Source: Pseudomonadota bacterium
Lineage (GTDB): Bacteria > Pseudomonadota > Alphaproteobacteria > Sphingomonadales > Sphingomonadaceae
DNA length: 8,524 nt
Assembly (NCBI GenBank): GCA_023387085.1
Contig: JAEWIL010000107.1
Coordinates: forward strand, 1 to 8,524
Reading direction: 5' to 3'
Below are positions 5,096 to 8,524 of this stretch, piece by piece. How positions within the stretch are numbered: position 1 is the first letter of the stretch; every line of letters starts with the position of its first letter. The translations under genes were made by a program, and so were the position numbers. A model generated the notes under the pieces. That model was not told where the DNA came from. It made no database searches and saw nothing but the letters and a program-made list of their open reading frames with translations.

Positions 5096-6466
5096 ATGAC
5101 AGTCAAAACCCTCCCTGCCCAGCCGAAGGTCGGCATGGTGTCGCTCGGCTGCCCGAAGGCGCTCGTCGACAGCGAACGGATTCTCACCAAGCTGCGCGCC
5201 GACGGCTATGGCCTGTCGCCCGATTATGCGGGCGCCGACGTCGTGCTGGTCAATACGTGCGGATTCCTCGATAGCGCCAAGGAAGAAAGCCTCGAGGCAA
5301 TCGGCGAGGCGATGGCCGAGAACGGCCGCGTCATCGTCACCGGCTGCATGGGCAACGAGGCGGAAGTTATTCGGGAGCGCTTCCCCAACGTCCTCGCGGT
5401 CACCGGCGCGCATCAGTACGAACAGGTCGTCGACGCGGTCCACGACGCGGCCCCCCCCACGCAGGGGCCGTTCATCGACCTCGTGCCCGAGGGCGGATTG
5501 AAGCTGACCCCGCGCCATTACAGCTATCTGAAGATCAGCGAAGGCTGCAACCACAGCTGTTCCTTCTGCATCATCCCCGACCTGCGCGGAAAACTGGTCA
5601 GCCGCCGCATCGACGCGGTGCTGCGCGAGGCCGAAAAGCTCGTCGCTGCGGGAACGAAGGAATTGCTGGTCATCAGCCAGGATACCTCGGCCTATGGCGT
5701 CGACATCCGGCACGATCCGCGCGAATGGCACGGCCGCGAAGTGCGTGCGCACATGACCGACCTCGCGCGCGAACTCGGTCAGCTCAAGACCGGCGAAGGC
5801 CGCGCGCCGTGGGTGCGCCTCCACTATGTCTATCCCTATCCGCACGTCGATGCGGTGATCCCGCTGATGGCGGAGGGGCTGCTGACGCCCTATCTAGACA
5901 TTCCGTTCCAGCATGCGAGCCCGAGCGTCCTCAAGCGCATGAAGCGCCCCGCCAATGAGGCGAAGGTTCTGGAACGGCTGAATAGCTGGCGCGATATCGC
6001 CCCCGACATCGCGATCCGATCGAGCTTTGTCGTCGGCTTCCCCGGCGAGACCGAGGCGGATTTCCAGTATCTGCTCGACTGGCTCGACGAAGCACAGCTC
6101 GACCGCGTCGGCGCTTTCCGCTTCGAACCCGTCGCGGGGGCGCAGGCGAACGCGCTCGACAATCCGGTGCCCGAAGAGGTCAAGGAAGAGCGTTTTCAGC
6201 GCATCATGGCGAAAACCGCCGCGATCAGCGCCGCGAAGCTGGAGGCCAAGATCGGCCGCACCCTCCCCGTGATCATCGACGAGGTCGGCGAGGCGGATGA
6301 AGAGGGCAGCATCGGGGCGACCGGCCGTTCACAGGCCGACGCGCCCGAGATCGACGGCCATGTCTATCTTCGCGACGTCGCGGCGACGCTCAAAGCCGGC
6401 GACATCGTCGACGCCCTGATCGAGGACGCCGACGAGCACGACCTGTTCGGAGCCGTCGTCGGCTGA
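5096..6466 (+). CDS. rimO: Ribosomal protein S12 methylthiotransferase RimO
   Basis: RimO is a radical-SAM enzyme that adds a methylthio group to a conserved aspartate of ribosomal protein uS12 (Asp89 in E. coli), using two 4Fe-4S clusters. The 456 residues show the full three-domain layout. The N-terminal UPF0004/MTTase domain carries its cluster cysteines C19 (SLGCPKALVDSE), C55 (VNTCGFLDSAKEES) and C84 (VTGCMG). The radical-SAM domain has CNHSCSFC with C151, C155 and C158. A C-terminal TRAM domain spans about 385-456. SLGCPKALVDSE and the IIPDLRGKLVSR context after the SAM cysteines favour RimO over its relative MiaB. The ATG at 5096 gives the family-typical short lead before KVGMVSLGCPK; no clear ribosome binding site precedes it. 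It is divergent from DUF423 and followed after 67 nt by the DUF4403-like gene on the same strand. Confidence 0.98.
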   Translation: MTVKTLPAQPKVGMVSLGCPKALVDSERILTKLRADGYGLSPDYAGADVVLVNTCGFLDSAKEESLEAIGEAMAENGRVIVTGCMGNEAEVIRERFPNVLAVTGAHQYEQVVDAVHDAAPPTQGPFIDLVPEGGLKLTPRHYSYLKISEGCNHSCSFCIIPDLRGKLVSRRIDAVLREAEKLVAAGTKELLVISQDTSAYGVDIRHDPREWHGREVRAHMTDLARELGQLKTGEGRAPWVRLHYVYPYPHVDAVIPLMAEGLLTPYLDIPFQHASPSVLKRMKRPANEAKVLERLNSWRDIAPDIAIRSSFVVGFPGETEADFQYLLDWLDEAQLDRVGAFRFEPVAGAQANALDNPVPEEVKEERFQRIMAKTAAISAAKLEAKIGRTLPVIIDEVGEADEEGSIGATGRSQADAPEIDGHVYLRDVAATLKAGDIVDALIEDADEHDLFGAVVG

Positions 6467-6533
6467 TTCCAAAAGGCAGGGAACGACTTCAACCCGTTGA
6501 TGGTAGGAAGGATCAACAATCGGGAGCTGGGTC

Positions 6534-8015
6534 ATGCGCGCGACAAAGGGGTTGGCTGCTGCAATCATCGTGACCGCGCTGCTGACGGGCTGCGATCCCG
6601 CAAAGGGCGGCGCCAAGGCCCCGCCGCGCGCGACCGACACGGCGCCGATACCCAGCCAGACCTCGCTGATCGCCGTCCCGATCGATGCGAACATCGCGCC
6701 GCTGCGCGCCGAACTCGAACGCGCGGTCCCAAAGACGCTGTGGACGATCAACCAGCGCGAGCGCGCCTGCGTCAAACCGCAGCGGGTCAAAGTCTTTGGC
6801 AAGGAGGTCAAGGTCACCCCGCCCATCGCCTGCACGATCGTCGGCCGGGTCACCCGGGGAGCACTGCGGCTCCGGGGCGAAGGCAACGAAATCGTCGTCG
6901 ATGTGCCGCTGAACGCCACGGTGTCCGCGCGCGATGTCGGCGGCGTGCTGAAGGGGGAGACCGCGACGGGCGCTGCGATGGCGCATGCGCGCATCCGCAT
7001 CGACCTGACGTCCGACTGGCGCATGCAAGGCAAGGCGCGGATCAGCTATGGCTGGACGAAGGCGCCCGGGATCGACTTTCTCGGTAAGCGGATCACCTTC
7101 ACCGACCAGGCCGACGCGAAACTCGCCCCCGTGATTGTCGACGTCGAGCGCGAAGTGAACCGCGAGATCGGCAAGGTCGATATCCGTGCGCAGGCAGAGG
7201 AAATATGGCGGCAGAGCTTCACGTCCCTCGAGCTCAATCATGAAAATCCGCCGGTGTGGATGCGGGTGACGCCGAAGCGTATCCTGTACGGCGGATACCG
7301 GCTGAACGGGCAGAAGCTGAACCTCAATCTGGGCATCGAGGGCGTCACCGAAACCTTTGTTGCGGGCCGACCCGACGATCCCAAGCCGACGCCGCTACCC
7401 CGGCTGGTCCGCGAGACGCCGCGCCCCCACCTCGACGTGCGCGTACCGGTGATCGCCGATTACGCCCAGCTCCAGCCCGTGATCGATCGCGCCCTCGCCA
7501 AGCGCGCGGCGCGGCCGTTCGAGCTGCCCAAGCTGGGGCCGATGATGGTCAAATTCGGGCCGTCGACCGTCTATGGCGCGCCCGGCGGGCGCATCGCGGT
7601 CGGCACCAAGGTCGAGGCACGGTTGGAAGCACGCACCGGAGAGCCGACGCGCGGAACGATCTGGATGACCGCTATTCCGGTGAACGAGCCAGGGTCGGCC
7701 ACGGTCCGTTTCACCGCGCTCGACATCAATGGCGACACCAACGGCGTCGGCGGCGACATGCTGATCCTGATCGGACGCAGCGAAGGCTTCGCGCCGCTTA
7801 TTGCCGAGGCGCTGACCCAGAATTTCACCGGCGACCTTGAAAAATTGCAGGACAAGATCCGGCGCGCGGTCGATCGGCGCCGCGAAGGCGCCTTCATTGT
7901 CCGAACCCGCGTCGACGGCTTCGAGACCGGCGAAATCAAGGCCTATGGCAACGGTCTTTACCTGCCCGTGAGGATGACGGGCAGCGCAAGTGTCGATTAT
8001 CGTCCGAGCCGCTGA
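6534..8015 (+). CDS. DUF4403-like lipoprotein
   Basis: This 493-residue envelope protein begins with a lipoprotein signal: MRATKGLAAAIIVTALLTGC, with lipobox LTGC and acylated C20. A proline/alanine-rich linker follows to about 42, then a beta-rich body of about 450 residues. Length, lipobox and body pattern match my recollection of DUF4403, a family without known function; no search was possible. The two halves seem related: LIAVPIDANIAPLRAELERA (45-64) and LDVRVPVIADYAQLQPVIDR (300-319) have the same strand-then-helix pattern, which suggests a tandem fold. C79 and C100 are the only cysteines in the mature body and could form a periplasmic disulfide. Asp at +2 after C20 is the inner-membrane retention residue in E. 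coli; whether this holds here is unknown. The start is supported by GGGAG at 6522-6526, 7 nt before ATG. It follows rimO and is convergent with the TPR-like gene 7 nt away. Confidence 0.82.
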   Translation: MRATKGLAAAIIVTALLTGCDPAKGGAKAPPRATDTAPIPSQTSLIAVPIDANIAPLRAELERAVPKTLWTINQRERACVKPQRVKVFGKEVKVTPPIACTIVGRVTRGALRLRGEGNEIVVDVPLNATVSARDVGGVLKGETATGAAMAHARIRIDLTSDWRMQGKARISYGWTKAPGIDFLGKRITFTDQADAKLAPVIVDVEREVNREIGKVDIRAQAEEIWRQSFTSLELNHENPPVWMRVTPKRILYGGYRLNGQKLNLNLGIEGVTETFVAGRPDDPKPTPLPRLVRETPRPHLDVRVPVIADYAQLQPVIDRALAKRAARPFELPKLGPMMVKFGPSTVYGAPGGRIAVGTKVEARLEARTGEPTRGTIWMTAIPVNEPGSATVRFTALDINGDTNGVGGDMLILIGRSEGFAPLIAEALTQNFTGDLEKLQDKIRRAVDRRREGAFIVRTRVDGFETGEIKAYGNGLYLPVRMTGSASVDYRPSR

Positions 8016-8022
8016 AGCAGCC

Positions 8023-8524
8023 CTATTCCGTTGATCCCGCAGACTGGATTGCGGACCGGCGAATGCTGAACAATGGCACGAACGTGCGCGGAACGTCGCG
8101 TGCCACTTTCTGAAAGAGCGGCGCTATGTCGGGCCGATTTCGCAGTTTCGCTACCATGCTCGGCAGGACGGACGGGTTCGCGTCGAGCGCGAAGTCGGGC
8201 GCTTGCATATCATCAATGATGTCGCCGGCCTGGACGGGATCATTAAGCATGCCTCTTGCCACCCGGGCTGCCTCGTCGTCGGCACCCACACACAACATTG
8301 CTTGCACAGCCGAAGATGGCGAATCGGCGCTGTTCGCGATCGCCTCGTCCAGCAACGCTTTCGCTTCGCTCTGCCTTCCGGCACCCGCGAGTGCGCAAAT
8401 CCGGGTTCGGCGGAGGAGCATATGGGCATAATCATTGCCGTAATTCTTCGCGATTGCGTCAGCGCGATCGATTGCAGCAAGGGCCTCATCCGTCTTTCCG
8501 AGATCCGCCAGCCGCATCGCACGG
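8023..8524 (-). CDS. TPR-like protein, C-terminal part (5' end outside window)
   Basis: The minus-strand frame is open from the right edge to TAG (8025-8023), giving about 166 residues. An ATG exists at 8517-8515, but the frame stays open beyond it and the protein begins in the middle of a repeat-like helix, so the true start is probably outside the window. The segments MRLADLGKTDEALAAIDRAD and TRICALAGAGRQSEAKALLD have the spacing of small and large residues seen in tetratricopeptide (TPR) helix pairs, and a further helical stretch with EAARVARGML follows. The last about 60 residues (from DFALDANPS) are not recognisable. TPR segments mediate protein contacts, and in many sphingomonad proteins they follow a DNA-binding or kinase domain; which applies here cannot be told. 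The gene is convergent with the DUF4403-like gene, with no terminator hairpin seen in the 7-nt gap. Confidence 0.7.
   Translation of the reverse strand, partial: RAMRLADLGKTDEALAAIDRADAIAKNYGNDYAHMLLRRTRICALAGAGRQSEAKALLDEAIANSADSPSSAVQAMLCVGADDEAARVARGMLNDPVQAGDIIDDMQAPDFALDANPSVLPSMVAKLRNRPDIAPLFQKVARDVPRTFVPLFSIRRSAIQSAGSTE

Noticed and set aside
5056..5274. A 72-residue plus-strand frame at the start of rimO
   Set aside because: It overlaps the rimO N-terminus in another frame and has the composition of a GC-rich shadow.
6490..6510. GGAAC and CGTT upstream of the DUF4403-like gene as an EcfG general stress promoter
   Set aside because: The boxes are only about 10 nt apart, while EcfG-type promoters need roughly 15-17 nt between them.
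8126..8431. Plus-strand open frame opposite the TPR-like gene
   Set aside because: The minus-strand frame has TPR-like helix periodicity and is open to the window edge; the plus-strand frame is Ser/Ala-rich without motifs.

Overview
The window is GC-rich, densely coded bacterial DNA. Its gene content and protein style point to an alphaproteobacterium, most likely a sphingomonad (Sphingopyxis/Sphingomonas-like). The grounds are the codon use, the pairing of an ArsR regulator with an AHSA1-type SRPBCC protein, the short VPAP-type PEP-CTERM-like C-terminus, and the style of the serS-surE region. This assignment is inference; there is no rRNA or other marker here.

Layout from left to right. (1) 1-427: the 3' end of a gene for a serine/glycine-rich secreted protein with a PEP-CTERM-like sorting tail. 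A clear intrinsic terminator (473-504) closes it. (2) 564/576-1378: a two-gene module in which an ArsR-family repressor overlaps an SRPBCC/AHSA1 protein through ATGA. (3) 1422-3586: seryl-tRNA synthetase (serS), an imperfect dispersed palindromic repeat (2699-2792), and the nucleotidase surE. (4) 3620-4717: a two-TM potassium channel with a cytosolic RCK/TrkA-N domain. Its last 44 nt overlap a convergent gene for a small DUF423 membrane protein (4674-5000, minus). (5) 5096-6466: rimO, the ribosomal protein S12 methylthiotransferase, divergent from DUF423. (6) 6534-8015: a DUF4403-like lipoprotein. (7) 8023-right edge, minus: the C-terminal part of a TPR-like protein, cut by the window.

Most genes are core housekeeping: tRNA charging, nucleotide or stationary-phase maintenance, ribosome modification, ion homeostasis. 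No phage, IS, CRISPR, tRNA or rRNA was seen. The more unusual content lies in the gaps: a strong GNRA-capped hairpin that reaches the first base of the serS start codon, a REP-like palindrome between serS and surE, and a perfect inverted repeat just before the channel gene. Among proteins, the least understood are the poly-serine PEP-CTERM-like protein and the DUF4403 lipoprotein. Clear Shine-Dalgarno sequences were seen only before DUF423 and the DUF4403 gene; several other starts look SD-poor or translationally coupled. I did not find a convincing wholly new multi-gene system in this window.
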